Assembly (NCBI GenBank): GCA_023910675.1
Contig: JAAVWC010000009.1
Span: 1-64,000, forward strand
Origin: Gemmatimonas sp.
GTDB lineage: Bacteria > Gemmatimonadota > Gemmatimonadetes > Gemmatimonadales > Gemmatimonadaceae
Length of the DNA stretch: 64,000 nucleotides
Reading direction: 5' to 3'
Shown here in pieces: positions 8,026 to 16,737 of this stretch. The translations under genes were made by a program, and so were the position numbers. Position 1 is the stretch's first letter; each line of letters begins with the position of its first letter. The notes under the pieces were generated by a model that worked only from the letters and a program-made list of their open reading frames with translations, was not told the DNA's origin and searched no databases.

Positions 8026-9357
8026 CTAAGCGACGGCAGGGGTCTTAACTCGCTTACGTACTAACTCAAGTATCTGAGTGAGGGAATGAACCCTGCCGTT
8101 GTCAGCTGAGTTGAACAGACGATTGAACTCAGTAGATGACAGAAGAGCGTCGCAAATTTGAGGGTCAAACTGAATTCCTCGGAATTTGACCAACTCAGCA
8201 CGCACTTCCACTTCACCGAGTGCCTTTCGGTACGGCCGATCTGTTGTCATTGCGTCAATGGTGTCCGCGAACATGATGATTCGGGAGCCGAGCGGGATAT
8301 CCTTTCCCTTAAGCTGATCAGGATATCCGCTCCCGTCCCAATTCTCATGGTGATGTCGAACGGCAGGTACAATGTCCTGTAGTTCAGAGATCTTTGCTAC
8401 CAGCTCCGCGCTCTTGATGGGATGCAGTTCCATGATGGCTCGTTCTTCCGAAGTGAGCCGACCTGGCTTCATGAGAATTGGAGCAAATATCTCATGGATT
8501 TTTCCGACATCGTGTAACAAGGCGGCTTTCGAAACCATTTCGATTTCCTTCGCCGATAGTCCGACGACTTCAGCAATAATCCTCGAGAAGCGACGAACGC
8601 GCTGCGAGTGACCTGAAGTGTACGGGTCGCGAAACTCGACCGTTTGAACGAATAGCCCTAGAAGCTCTTTATTTGTCGTCTCAAGCTGGTGCTTAGACTG
8701 GTACATGTTTCGCATGCCCCATACAAGGGCGCAAAGCACACCGACGCCCCAAACGTCCCAATCCACGTACGCACGAGCGAACCCATATACTGCGGCGATG
8801 GAAAAGATATCATAAGCAATGCCTGCCACATTGCCTTCGTACCAAAGGCGCAAGATGCTTTTGCTCTCAGCGATGCCGATTGCGACAGCGACGGCAAGCG
8901 TGTTGATCAGCAGAAAAACCACGACCGCACTGATGTGCGGCAGACCATGGAAGGCTGGATCAACTTGAAGTGCTTTCCCGCCTAGACAAAGATAAACCAC
9001 AATCGATGACGCACCGGCAAGCACAGTTTGACCAACGTTAAAAATGCGTTTCAACGCCGGCTTGGGCTTCATTAACTCCGAGAGAAGCGAGCCTGCACCC
9101 ACCAAAGCAACAGTCGACCAAGAAGGGTAGAGGACAAACGCTGATAAATAGGGCACAAATGAAACAGTGCCGAATGTGCTTCCCTGGACACGGTAACGAA
9201 TAACCGTTCCTACAAAGGCGACGCCGACAAGCCAAGCTGCGCCGCCAAGCAATTCAGGGTTTACCGACGGTCCCAATAGGTACAAGCCAACAAGCGCGCC
9301 CGCCGAAGCGAGCACGATCGCATGCACATACGCGACGACGCTTGTTTTCATGGTCAT
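8026..9357 (-). CDS. Membrane-bound HD-GYP phosphodiesterase
   Basis: Likely degrades cyclic-di-GMP or a related nucleotide. Residues 1-215 form about eight membrane segments (a sensor-like or MASE-type region); residues 228-443 are an HD-GYP domain with H-D at 282-283 (ALLHDVGKI), HHENWDGSGYP at 336-346 and the DTIDAMTTDRPYR motif at 365-377. All expected metal ligands are present by eye. Base composition is lower in GC than the window average and matches the 3' half of the convergent regulator. Start ATG 9357 (or 9351) has no strong ribosome site; a short ORF with a perfect one lies 34 bp upstream, so coupling is possible. Confidence 0.85.
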   Translation of the reverse strand: MTMKTSVVAYVHAIVLASAGALVGLYLLGPSVNPELLGGAAWLVGVAFVGTVIRYRVQGSTFGTVSFVPYLSAFVLYPSWSTVALVGAGSLLSELMKPKPALKRIFNVGQTVLAGASSIVVYLCLGGKALQVDPAFHGLPHISAVVVFLLINTLAVAVAIGIAESKSILRLWYEGNVAGIAYDIFSIAAVYGFARAYVDWDVWGVGVLCALVWGMRNMYQSKHQLETTNKELLGLFVQTVEFRDPYTSGHSQRVRRFSRIIAEVVGLSAKEIEMVSKAALLHDVGKIHEIFAPILMKPGRLTSEERAIMELHPIKSAELVAKISELQDIVPAVRHHHENWDGSGYPDQLKGKDIPLGSRIIMFADTIDAMTTDRPYRKALGEVEVRAELVKFRGIQFDPQICDALLSSTEFNRLFNSADNGRVHSLTQILELVRKRVKTPAVA

Positions 9358-9391
9358 AGGAATTTGACCCCGCCAGACGTCTTACTTTAGG

Positions 9392-9463
9392 TCAACCCCA
9401 AAGCTTCATATCGGCCAGAACTACCGACCAAAGCGCATTCACGAGCTGGGCCAAGAATTCCAT
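9392..9463 (-). CDS. Short ORF (23 aa) with perfect Shine-Dalgarno sequence
   Basis: Not a recognised gene. The minus strand reads GGAGGTGA, a full match to the 16S anti-SD sequence, then 6 bases, then ATG. The peptide begins MEFLAQLVNALWSVVLADM and ends KLWG. It is hydrophobic with two Trp and two acidic residues and could form one amphipathic or membrane helix. It sits 34 bp before the HD-GYP gene on the same strand. Possibilities: a leader peptide coupling translation, a small membrane protein, or a signalling peptide for the nearby TPR-containing regulator. Function is not known. Confidence 0.5.
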   Translation of the reverse strand: MEFLAQLVNALWSVVLADMKLWG

Positions 9464-9634
9464 GAAACGTCACCTCCCATACGGTCAGTCACGCGTGTCC
9501 CGCTCGGGACGCCACGTGCTTGGACTAGGTTGGCTCCGCTCGTACTACTGGCCTGCCCGCTCAGCTCCGCTCTAGACGGCTGACGGGGACGTTGGGGGTA
9601 TCGTCGTGTCGATGACGAAAGGGGTAAAGGGCGA
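9464..9634. other. Non-coding leader region with hairpin
   Basis: No gene seen. On the minus strand, upstream of the short ORF, GTCCC and GGGAC form a 5-bp stem around GAGC (about 9500-9513). This, together with the strong ribosome site, makes the stretch a likely 5' leader for the short ORF and HD-GYP gene. No clear sigma-70 promoter could be fixed. Confidence 0.3.
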
Positions 9635-9650
9635 ACACGGGGTCCCGTGT
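9635..9650 (-). terminator. Possible terminator after the hypothetical gene
   Basis: ACACGGG and CCCGTGT arms with a very short loop, followed on the minus strand by two short T-runs (CCCTTTACCCCTTTC). It lies just 5 bp past the end of the minus-strand gene at 9656. Confidence 0.4.
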
Positions 9651-9655
9651 CCTAG

Positions 9656-10573
9656 TTATCGCTCCAGGTGCACCCACCGGTTGGTCGCGTCGAGCACCGA
9701 CAACACGGCGCTCGTTTCCGCGCTCTCCCGGACTTCACAGCTCCCGGTCAAACAGACTGGCTCGCGACCCACGCGCGCCGAGACGCTTACGAACACGAAC
9801 TCGCGGTCGAAGGCGTCCACCAGCTTGGCCCCCTCTAACGCAAGGCTGCGCTCTCCACCCGGCGTGCTCTTCATCGCCGAGCTGATTGCCTGCAACGTGG
9901 CCCGCGCGGCCAGCTCGACGCGCGATCGCTCCGTCTCCTGCCCTTCCGCTTCCCCAAAGACCTCCTGCCCGTCTCGCGACAACGTCACCCGGCACAACAC
10001 ACCGCGCGACCGGGACCGACGCACCTCGACATCCTCGAAAATCAGCAACCGACGCCCAGCCGCCACGTCAGGCAGGGTCGCCGAAGAGATAGACGACCGA
10101 GTGCGCGCGGGGGCACTGACCTCCTCCATCGTGACAGGTCGCGCCACCGGCGGAACCCCCGGGGGGACCGGCGCCGTGTAGCCACCGGCAAACGACCCCG
10201 TAAAGGCCGGTGCCGGTGGCCCTGACGTGGGCGTGGCCACCCCACCCGAAACGGCGCTCAAACCAGACACGACCGTGGCCTCGGCAGGCGTGTCCATGAC
10301 CCGCGGCACGTCGAGCGTGGTGGCAATGGAGATCTTGCGGTGGTTGACCCGCAGCCCGAGGTGCGCCACGAGGGCACTCTCGATGTTCCGCACCGTGTTC
10401 TTGGGCAGGACCTGGTCGGTCGTCAACACATGGATTTCGTCGACCCCGCCCATCTCACTAGGGACAATACGCACGGAAATCACGCCGGGAAGCGTGGCGA
10501 TCAGTTCCTCGGCGCGGCGGATGGGTAGGACACTACCGGCGATACTGCCTGAGGCAGGTGACGGGATGGTCAT
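9656..10573 (-). CDS. Hypothetical protein with two small alpha/beta domains
   Basis: Not recognised. From ATG 10573 the protein is 305 residues; a TTG start at 10684 would add 37. Residues about 15-90 form an alpha/beta unit (LPGVISVRIVPSEMGGVDEI, then KNTVRNIESALVAHLGLRVN-RKISIA) resembling small domains found in many hypothetical proteins. A Pro/Ala/Gly-rich linker follows, then a region about 175-250 (VLCRVTLSRDGQEVFGEAEG) and a C-terminal half with VELAARATLQAI. No signal peptide or membrane segment. It is followed by a terminator-like hairpin and preceded by the sigma-54 activator on the same strand. Confidence 0.65.
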   Translation of the reverse strand: MTIPSPASGSIAGSVLPIRRAEELIATLPGVISVRIVPSEMGGVDEIHVLTTDQVLPKNTVRNIESALVAHLGLRVNHRKISIATTLDVPRVMDTPAEATVVSGLSAVSGGVATPTSGPPAPAFTGSFAGGYTAPVPPGVPPVARPVTMEEVSAPARTRSSISSATLPDVAAGRRLLIFEDVEVRRSRSRGVLCRVTLSRDGQEVFGEAEGQETERSRVELAARATLQAISSAMKSTPGGERSLALEGAKLVDAFDREFVFVSVSARVGREPVCLTGSCEVRESAETSAVLSVLDATNRWVHLER

Positions 10574-10735
10574 ACCAATGTTGGCGGGAATGGACAGATC
10601 AGGCTCCGAAGCATGGGCCAACGGCGTGGAAGGGTCCGCTTGTCTTATCGGAGCGAATATGTGACCAAAGCCGCTTTGCGGCAAGGCTCAAAATCGCCCA
10701 ACGTCTTGTCCCGCATGAAGGTAAGGCTCCAGGCC

Positions 10736-12409
10736 TCAAGCTTCGTCTCGTCCATCATCCCCGCCATCCTCGGGGCCCGCGAAATCCTCCCCTTCATACT
10801 CCCGGAGTTTCCGGTACAGTGTTCGCTCACCAATGCCCAGCATTTCGGCCGCTTTCCGGCGGTTTCCGGCAGTATCCCGAAGCGCCGCGCGAATGGCGAC
10901 CCGCTCGATTTCGGCCATCGTCATCCCGGGCCCAAGCGTGATGACCGTCGCCGGCGGCGCTTCGTCACGCGGTTCGATGCCACGCACCATGCTGTAGCCG
11001 TTCGAAGGCAGAATCTCCGTGAGTCCGGCCACCGGCGCGGGCACCGGGCGTACATCTCCAACCCACGAGGGCTGCGGCGCTGGTCGCGTCTCCACATCCA
11101 TGCGACGGCGCAGCTCTTCGACTTGCAACTTGAGTTCGACGAGCGATCGCACGATGAATTCAAGTTCGCGTCCCTGTGCGCGTTCACTGCCCTGCACCAA
11201 CGGTCCCACATGCACCGGGAGCAAGCGACGACCACCACTGTCGCGAATGGCGCGCGGAATGTCATCGGCGACGATCTCGCGACCATGAGCGAGCACGACC
11301 ATGCTCTCGACAAGATTGCGCAACTCGCGCACGTTGCCCGGCCACGGATACTCCACGAGTAAGCCGAGTGCGTCACCGGAAATGCCGAAGAACTCGCGGT
11401 CATGCATCGCGCTGAACTCGGTGACGAACTTGCGCACGAGGAGCGGAATATCTTCGCGACGTTCACGCAGCGGTGGCAGATACACGCTGAGCACGTTGAG
11501 CCGATAGAAGAGATCGGCACGGAACGCCCCCTCGTCCACGTGTTCGCGAAGCGGCCGATTCGTGGCGGCCACGACGCGTACATCCACCGGAATGGTTTGC
11601 ACGCCGCCGACACGCGTGACTTCACGCTCCTCGAGCACGCGCAGCAACTTCACCTGCGTAGCCGGCGGAATTTCGCCGATCTCATCGAGGAACAGCGTGC
11701 CGGTATCGGCCAGCTCGAAGCGCCCAAGCCGTCGTTCAGCCGCGCCGGTGAATGACCCCTTCTCGTGACCGAAGAGTTCGCTTTCGAGCAACGTCTCGGG
11801 GAGCGCGCCGACATTCACCGCAATGAACGGCTTGCCGCGCCGCGGACTCAGGCGATGCACCGCACGCGCAACGAGCTCTTTACCAGTGCCGCTCTCGCCT
11901 TCGATGAGCACGGTGCTGGTGACCGGCGCGATCTGCTCGATCTTGACCAACACTTCGCGAATGGCCGCGGACTCGCCAACCAAGCCGGTGTCCGCCGCCA
12001 GCATGTAGCGCTCGAGCCGACGACGGATGCTATCGACGACATCATCAATGACAACCGGCTTGGACCACGTCTCGGCGTATCCGATCTCGCGCAGCCGCTC
12101 GAGCATGAGCGGATCGTTCACATCGGTGAAGCCGATCACCGCGACATTATCCCACAACAGCTGCCGCACGAGGGCGACGTTGGCCGAATCGAGCAACGCC
12201 CCCGTGAGCACGAGCACCAGCGGACGCGCGCGCCGCAGATCGCCGCGCACGTCGTCCATGGGTGAAATCGTGACCGTCTGCACGCCCTGCGCTTCCAAGG
12301 CCGCATTGAGCCGGACCGCCGGCTCGACATCGGTCATGAGAATGGCCACGACGCCGGCGGCGGCGTCGTCCATGCCACCACGCCGCGCCGCGGTGGGGCG
12401 TGCGCGCAT
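10736..12409 (-). CDS. Sigma-54-dependent transcriptional activator with degenerate receiver
   Basis: NtrC-family activator that remodels RNA polymerase-sigma54 (557 residues). The N-terminal third looks like a receiver fold, but the phosphoacceptor position in [10 protein letters not shown] lacks the usual aspartate, so phosphorylation control is doubtful. The AAA+ domain has Walker A GESGTGKE near 172-180, the sigma-54 contact loop as GSFTGA near 217, and Walker [10 protein letters not shown]. The C-terminus carries a Fis-type helix-turn-helix ([20 protein letters not shown]). ATG 12409 was chosen; it lies 3 bp after the gcvT stop, with AAGG upstream inside gcvT, so the two are translationally linked. 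Confidence 0.88.
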   Translation of the reverse strand: MRARPTAARRGGMDDAAAGVVAILMTDVEPAVRLNAALEAQGVQTVTISPMDDVRGDLRRARPLVLVLTGALLDSANVALVRQLLWDNVAVIGFTDVNDPLMLERLREIGYAETWSKPVVIDDVVDSIRRRLERYMLAADTGLVGESAAIREVLVKIEQIAPVTSTVLIEGESGTGKELVARAVHRLSPRRGKPFIAVNVGALPETLLESELFGHEKGSFTGAAERRLGRFELADTGTLFLDEIGEIPPATQVKLLRVLEEREVTRVGGVQTIPVDVRVVAATNRPLREHVDEGAFRADLFYRLNVLSVYLPPLRERREDIPLLVRKFVTEFSAMHDREFFGISGDALGLLVEYPWPGNVRELRNLVESMVVLAHGREIVADDIPRAIRDSGGRRLLPVHVGPLVQGSERAQGRELEFIVRSLVELKLQVEELRRRMDVETRPAPQPSWVGDVRPVPAPVAGLTEILPSNGYSMVRGIEPRDEAPPATVITLGPGMTMAEIERVAIRAALRDTAGNRRKAAEMLGIGERTLYRKLREYEGEDFAGPEDGGDDGRDEA

Positions 12410-12411
12410 GC

Positions 12412-13524
12412 TCACGCCTTCCCTGCGCGCTTGTAGAACGGGAGCTTCACGACGCGCGCGGGAATCTTCTTGCCACGAATATCCACTTCGAACGTGGCGC
12501 CCTCGACTGCCGCAGCCGTGGGCAGATAACACGTACCGACGGGAATACCGAGCGTGGGGCTCATCGTGCCGCTGCACACCTCACCGATGTGCACGCCACC
12601 GTACACCACACCGTACCCGTGGCGCGGGAACGCGCGCTCTTCGAAGGTGAAGCCCACGAGCTTGCGGTCGGTCCCGTCCTGATGCTGACGCACCAGCACA
12701 TCCTTGCCCAGGAACGGCTCGGCCTTGCTCAGCTTGACGAGCCAGCCGAGTCCGGCTTCGAGCGGTGTCGTGCGATCGTCGAGCTCGTTGCCGTAGAGAC
12801 ACATGCCGGCTTCCAGACGCAGTGAGTCGCGGCACCCCAGGCCGGCGGGCGTTACGCCGCCCACGTTCATGACCGCGTTCCACACGTGCTCCGCCTTCGT
12901 GTGATCGAAGTACAACTCGAAGCCGACCTCACCGGTGTAGCCGGTGCGCGAGATGATGCACGGCACGCCGGCGACATTTCCTTCGGTGAACCAGTAGTAC
13001 TTGATGCCGTCGAGCGGCACATCGGCGAGCGACGCGACGATGGCGGGCGCATTGGGGCCTTGAATGGCCAGCAGCGCCGTCTCGTCGGAGATGTCGGTCA
13101 TGGTGCAATCGAACGCGCCAATGTGCGCCTGCAGGTGCGCGAGATCCTTGTCGCGGTTGCTGGCGTTGATGACGAGCATGAGGTGATCGGCAAAGCGATA
13201 CACGAGCAGGTCGTCGACGATGGTCGCATCGTCGCGCAGCAGCGTGCTGTACTGCACCTGCCCGATCCCAAGCGCGGCGACATCGTTGCTGGTGACACTC
13301 GACACGAAGCGAATGGCGTCGGGTCCGCGCACGATGACTTCGCCCATGTGCGACACGTCGAACATGCCGCAGCTCTCGCGGACGGCTTTGTGTTCGACGG
13401 TGATGCCGGTGGGGTACTGCACCGGCATTTCGTAGCCGGCGAAGGGGACGATCTTCGCGCCGAGGGCGACGTGAACGTCGTGAAGCGGCGTACGCTTGAG
13501 CGCGCCGGAGTTGTCAGCAGTCAT
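12412..13524 (-). CDS. gcvT: Aminomethyltransferase (glycine cleavage T protein)
   Basis: T-protein transfers the aminomethyl carbon from the H-protein to tetrahydrofolate. The 370-residue length is standard. Visible family features: the start LKRTPLHDVHVALGAKIVPF, AGYEMPVQY, the MFDVSHMGEV region, the folate-binding central part with SRTGYTGEVGFELY, GLGCRDSLRLEAGMCLYG, and the C-terminal barrel with GYVY-like VVYGGVHIGEVCSGTMSP. No gcvH or gcvP is in this window. It is followed at 3 bp by the sigma-54 activator. Confidence 0.95.
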   Translation of the reverse strand: MTADNSGALKRTPLHDVHVALGAKIVPFAGYEMPVQYPTGITVEHKAVRESCGMFDVSHMGEVIVRGPDAIRFVSSVTSNDVAALGIGQVQYSTLLRDDATIVDDLLVYRFADHLMLVINASNRDKDLAHLQAHIGAFDCTMTDISDETALLAIQGPNAPAIVASLADVPLDGIKYYWFTEGNVAGVPCIISRTGYTGEVGFELYFDHTKAEHVWNAVMNVGGVTPAGLGCRDSLRLEAGMCLYGNELDDRTTPLEAGLGWLVKLSKAEPFLGKDVLVRQHQDGTDRKLVGFTFEERAFPRHGYGVVYGGVHIGEVCSGTMSPTLGIPVGTCYLPTAAAVEGATFEVDIRGKKIPARVVKLPFYKRAGKA

Positions 13525-13528
13525 GGGC

Positions 13529-13564
13529 GGAAAAGAAGCGGGCGCACCCGATGTGAGTGCGCCC
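13529..13564 (-). terminator. Terminator between peroxiredoxin and gcvT
   Basis: GGGCGCAC and GTGCGCCC, 8-bp perfect arms with a 9-base loop, followed on the minus strand by GCTTCTTTTCC. It ends the argF-peroxiredoxin transcript before gcvT. Confidence 0.7.
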
Positions 13565-13636
13565 CTCTAAAATGCCGGAAGTGGCAGACATGTGCCAGCC
13601 ATTGCGGCAGACGGTCAGGTCACGTTCAGGGCTCGA

Positions 13637-14095
13637 TCAGCGGATGACCGCCATGACCTCTTCTGCATGTCCCGCCGGCTTGACCTTCTCGAACACCTTG
13701 ACGATCTGCCCCTTGGGGTCGATGACGAAGGTGGTGCGCTCGACGCCCATGTACTTCTTGCCGTACATGGACTTCTCCTTCCAAATATCGTAGGCCTGCA
13801 GCGCGACCTTTTCTTCGTCGGCGACGAGCGTGAAGGGCAGCTCGTACTTTGTCTTGAACTTGACGTGCGACTTGACGGAGTCGGGGCTGATGCCGAGGAT
13901 GACGGCTTTTTTCTGGTCGAAGCGCGGGAAGAGATCGCGGAATTCGCAGGCCTGGGTGGTGCAGCCGGAAGTGTCGTCCTTGGGGTAGCCGTAGAGCACG
14001 ACCCACTGGCCGCGCAGCGACGAGAGCGTGAGCGTGTCGCCGGTGTCGGTGGGGAGCGTGAAATCGGGGGCCAGTTGGCCGGCAGCGATGGGCAT
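13637..14095 (-). CDS. bcp: Thiol peroxidase of the PrxQ/Bcp family
   Basis: Reduces peroxides with a catalytic cysteine. In the 152-residue protein the peroxidatic Cys is C45 and the resolving Cys C50 (TSGCTTQACEF), five residues apart in the same helix as in atypical two-Cys PrxQ proteins. The P-x-x-x-T/S-x-x-C motif is present as PKDDTSGC. No signal peptide, so cytoplasmic. It lies 50 bp after argF on the same strand. Confidence 0.95.
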   Translation of the reverse strand: MPIAAGQLAPDFTLPTDTGDTLTLSSLRGQWVVLYGYPKDDTSGCTTQACEFRDLFPRFDQKKAVILGISPDSVKSHVKFKTKYELPFTLVADEEKVALQAYDIWKEKSMYGKKYMGVERTTFVIDPKGQIVKVFEKVKPAGHAEEVMAVIR

Positions 14096-14145
14096 GGGTG
14101 TGTGCAGAACGGGAAGTGGTAACGAGCGGAAGATGTGGCGCGGGC

Positions 14146-15084
14146 TTACAGCGACACGTTGCCCATGAGGGCGGCCATGATGGCCTTCTGGATATGCAGC
14201 CGGCTTTCAGCTTCGTCCCACACTACACTTTGCGGGCCGTCGATGACCTCGGCGGTGACTTCTTCGCCGCGATGTGCGGGGAGACAGTGCAGGAAGATGG
14301 CGTGCTTGTTCGCCTTGGCCATGAGCGCGCTATCGACTTGGTAGAGGGCAAACGCGAGCGCCCGCTTGGTCTGTTCCTCTTCCTGCCCCATGGAGGCCCA
14401 GACGTCGGTGGTGACCACGTCGGCACCGTTGACGGCCTCGTTGGGGTCGCGCAGCAGCTGCACGTTGGCGCCACGCTCGGCGGCCAGCGCCATGAACGAT
14501 TCGTCGGGATCGTAGCCTTCGGGGCAGGCGACGCGGAGGCCGAAGCCCAGGTGCGTGGCGGCTTCGATCCAGGAGTTGGCCATATTGTTGCCGTCGCCAA
14601 TCCAGGCCACCGTCTTGCCGCGAATGTCGCCCAGGTGCTGCTGCACGGTAAGCACGTCGGCGAGCACCTGGCACGGATGCGAGAGATCGGTGAGGCCGTT
14701 GATGATGGGGATGCTCGCATGCTCGGCGAGCTCGACCACATCGTCGTGCGCGAAGGTGCGGATCATGATCCCCTGCACGTAGCGCGAGAGCACGCGGGCA
14801 GTATCGCCGATGGGCTCGCCGCGGCCGATCTGCACGTCACGGGGCGACAGGAAATGCGCGGTGCCGCCCAGCTGAATGGCGCCGATCTCGAAGGACATGC
14901 GCGTCCGCGTGGACGACTTCATGAACAGCATGGCGAGCGCTTTCCCCGTGAGCGGCCTGTCCGTGTACCGACCCGTTCGCATACGCTCGGCGAGGTCGAG
15001 CAGGGCGAACGTTTCAGCGGGCGAGAAGTCGGCGATGTTGAGGAAGTCTCGGTGCGGGCGCTCGGCCCCGGACGGTGCGTGCAT
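14146..15084 (-). CDS. argF: Ornithine carbamoyltransferase
   Basis: Makes citrulline from ornithine and carbamoyl phosphate in arginine synthesis. The 312-residue length is standard. Carbamoyl-phosphate binding motif SSTRTR at 57-62, HPCQ in DLSHPCQVLAD, ornithine-side loop VWASMGQE, and HCLPAHRG at 266-273. These match ornithine rather than acetylornithine or aspartate enzymes. ATG 15084 was chosen because it begins just before the conserved DFLNIADFSP; the open frame upstream is non-coding. Confidence 0.93.
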   Translation of the reverse strand: MHAPSGAERPHRDFLNIADFSPAETFALLDLAERMRTGRYTDRPLTGKALAMLFMKSSTRTRMSFEIGAIQLGGTAHFLSPRDVQIGRGEPIGDTARVLSRYVQGIMIRTFAHDDVVELAEHASIPIINGLTDLSHPCQVLADVLTVQQHLGDIRGKTVAWIGDGNNMANSWIEAATHLGFGLRVACPEGYDPDESFMALAAERGANVQLLRDPNEAVNGADVVTTDVWASMGQEEEQTKRALAFALYQVDSALMAKANKHAIFLHCLPAHRGEEVTAEVIDGPQSVVWDEAESRLHIQKAIMAALMGNVSL

Positions 15085-15403
15085 GGTTATGCGACCCAGG
15101 CTGGGGAGCACGTTGACCGGTCCCCGGTGGGAAAAGCAGACGGCGCGGCTGAAGGGCCGCGCCGAGCGAAGGCGGGAATTTATGCGGGGACTAGGGCGAG
15201 GGGAACGGCCCCTTCGATCCTCGGCGACCATGAATCGAATCGCAGGGCTTTGCCTGTATGCGCCCGGCTCCTCAATCATGTCACGTACCGCTCCTTCGTA
15301 CGCGACCCGTCGTGCGGGAGGCGGAGGGCGACCAACACGCGTCGAACACGTCCTTGCTGTGAGTATGGACGGCCTGGAGAAGGCACGCGAGTGCAAGCGA
15401 TGC
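15085..15403. other. Intergenic region with GC-rich hairpin
   Basis: No gene supported. GGCGCGGC (15142-15149) and GCCGCGCC (15156-15163) form an 8-bp stem in the leader of argF on the minus strand. There is no T-run, so this could be a leader structure. The rest of the stretch shows nothing recognisable. Confidence 0.3.
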
Positions 15404-15977
15404 TCAGTTGCCTCGCGTCAGACGAGCCCGCCAATTGGTCAGCACGAGCAGCGGTTCATCGCGCCCCACACCGTACCCGATGACGACATGGCGCCCATCG
15501 GGCGACACGTCGAGCGCGATGTCGTCGCGCGCGCGAAGGGCGTCGAGCATTGGCGCTGGCACCACCGTGCGCCGCGTACCCGGGGCTCCATCGGTACCGA
15601 GTACAACGGCCTGTACTTCGCGCGCGATGCGCAGCGCGTCGGGCACTGGCAACTGACGCTCGCGCTCCAAGCGCGCGCAGCGTCTCCCCACGCACGTACG
15701 GCATCACGTAGTACAACAACCCGTCCGCCGCACCGCTGTCCAACAGCGGGAGGATGTGCGGGTGCTGCAGCTTCGCCGTCGTCTTGATCTTGGCGAGGAA
15801 GCGCTCACGGCCTAGCGCAGCCCCGAGGTCGGGGTGCAGCACCTTGATGGCGACTTCGCGCTCGTGCTTGAGATCGTGCGCGAGATACACCGTGGCCATG
15901 CCGCCGGCGCCGAGTTCGCGCTCGACGCGATAGCTACGGCCAAGGGCGGCGGTGAGGCGTTGCTGGATGCTGTTCAC
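15404..15977 (-). pseudogene. Decayed Ser/Thr kinase-propeller gene
   Basis: A broken relative of the intact kinase at 17465-20137. From a GTG at 15977 it encodes an N-lobe (YRVERELGAGGMATVYLAHD, VAIKVLHPD) up to GETL near 15675, where the frame shifts. The next frame continues with LERERQLPVPDALRIAREV to about 15616 and then jumps straight to a C-terminal tail (LDVSPDGRHVVIGYG ... LVLTNWRARL) that corresponds to the last propeller strand of the intact protein. The kinase C-lobe, membrane segment and most of the propeller are deleted. It cannot be an active kinase. Confidence 0.8.
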
Positions 15978-16002
15978 CTGCGCGAGATGCGCCGTTGACA
16001 GA

Positions 16003-16394
16003 ACGATGGAGAGCGTCAGTTTCTGCCAGTCGCTCCATGAGGGAGGGCACCGATATCGCCGTGATGCCACCGGGCATGGGCCAGCTGTCATCGCCGCCGT
16101 GCACCACGTACATGGCCTTGGGCTTCCGCGTCGCGATCGCGGTACGGAGCCCCGTTGAGGCGACGGGCGCTCGAGAATGTCGACGTAACGGTTGACTGTT
16201 GAGGCGCTGCGTTCAAGGCTGCCGGCGAGCCGCGCCGTGTTGAGCGGCGTGCCATACGTGTGGGCCCGCATCCGCCAGAGCCGCCCAATGGTGGGGGCCG
16301 ACAGGCCAGGTGCAAACAGGGGCACGTAGCGCTCGAGGAACGTGCGCATGAGGTCGAGCCGTTGGCGGACGATCTCGAGGGGGGACCGGAGCAT
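16003..16394 (-). pseudogene. Remnant of an AAA ATPase with DUF4143 C-terminus
   Basis: The stretch starting at 16394 encodes a DUF4143-type winged region: LFAPGLSAPTIGRLWRMRAH, then LNTARLAGSLERSASTVNRY and VDILE. After a frameshift near 16170 another frame reads RKPKAMYVVHGGDDSW ... GGITAISVPSLMERLAE, the usual C-terminal end of the family. The ATPase domain and the middle of DUF4143 are missing. Such ATPases are common, often mobile accessory genes; this copy is dead. Confidence 0.7.
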
Positions 16395-16456
16395 TGCAAA
16401 TCATACCTGCGATGTTCGATTTGAAAATATGCCGTAAACCTTTACCAAGTAGCGGT

Positions 16457-16590
16457 TTAACTGGTTACCCTGCTGCTCTTCGAGGGGGGCCGCCAGCGCA
16501 AACCCGGAAAGCGCGCCATGCCACAATCTGTGGTGACCCATTCCGCGCCGGATTCAATCGCGAGCGCTGCGTGATACGCGTGTGCCACGG
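16457..16590 (-). pseudogene. C-terminal remnant of a VapC-type PIN toxin
   Basis: The minus strand reads HAALAIESGAEWVTTDCGMA then RFPGLRW up to a stop at 16457. This is the end of a PIN ribonuclease domain: H-x-AALAIE-GA is the penultimate helix, and TTD-x-x-x-ARFPGLRW the final acidic-loop strand of VapC toxins. The N-terminal two thirds with the first catalytic acids are absent, and a small tandem repeat abuts the break point. Confidence 0.65.
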
Positions 16591-16613
16591 GATTGCCACG
16601 GGATTGCCACGGG
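16581..16613. repeat. 11-bp tandem repeat
   Basis: Two exact copies of ATTGCCACGGG (16592-16602, 16603-16613) preceded by a near copy TGTGCCACGGG. It lies at the broken end of the VapC remnant and may have arisen by slippage. Confidence 0.7.
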
Positions 16614-16737
16614 CGGCGCCGCAGCGGCAAATGCCTGCGAAAAGCGCCCGGTGATGAGCCCCCAGGGAGGAGCGACTCCAAACGAGGATGGCGCCGAATC
16701 GCCTCGGCGGAGGCCAGCACGTTGCTATATTCCCATT

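Larger units (their letters stand above)
16395..16737. other. Non-coding stretch with VapC remnant and tandem repeat
   Basis: Holds a PIN-domain remnant (16457-16590), an 11-bp tandem repeat (16581-16613) and the promoter region of the following gene pair, where TATATT (about 16726-16731) close to ATG 16738 could be a -10 box giving a very short leader. No intact gene. Confidence 0.5.

Noticed and set aside
9606..10181. A 191-residue plus-strand frame opposite the hypothetical gene
   Set aside because: Ser/Thr/Arg-rich antisense pattern; the minus strand shows alpha/beta protein patterns and a downstream terminator.
15225..15295. Possible tRNA gene
   Set aside because: A short run resembled a T-loop, but no acceptor stem, anticodon arm or proper GTTCGA element could be drawn.
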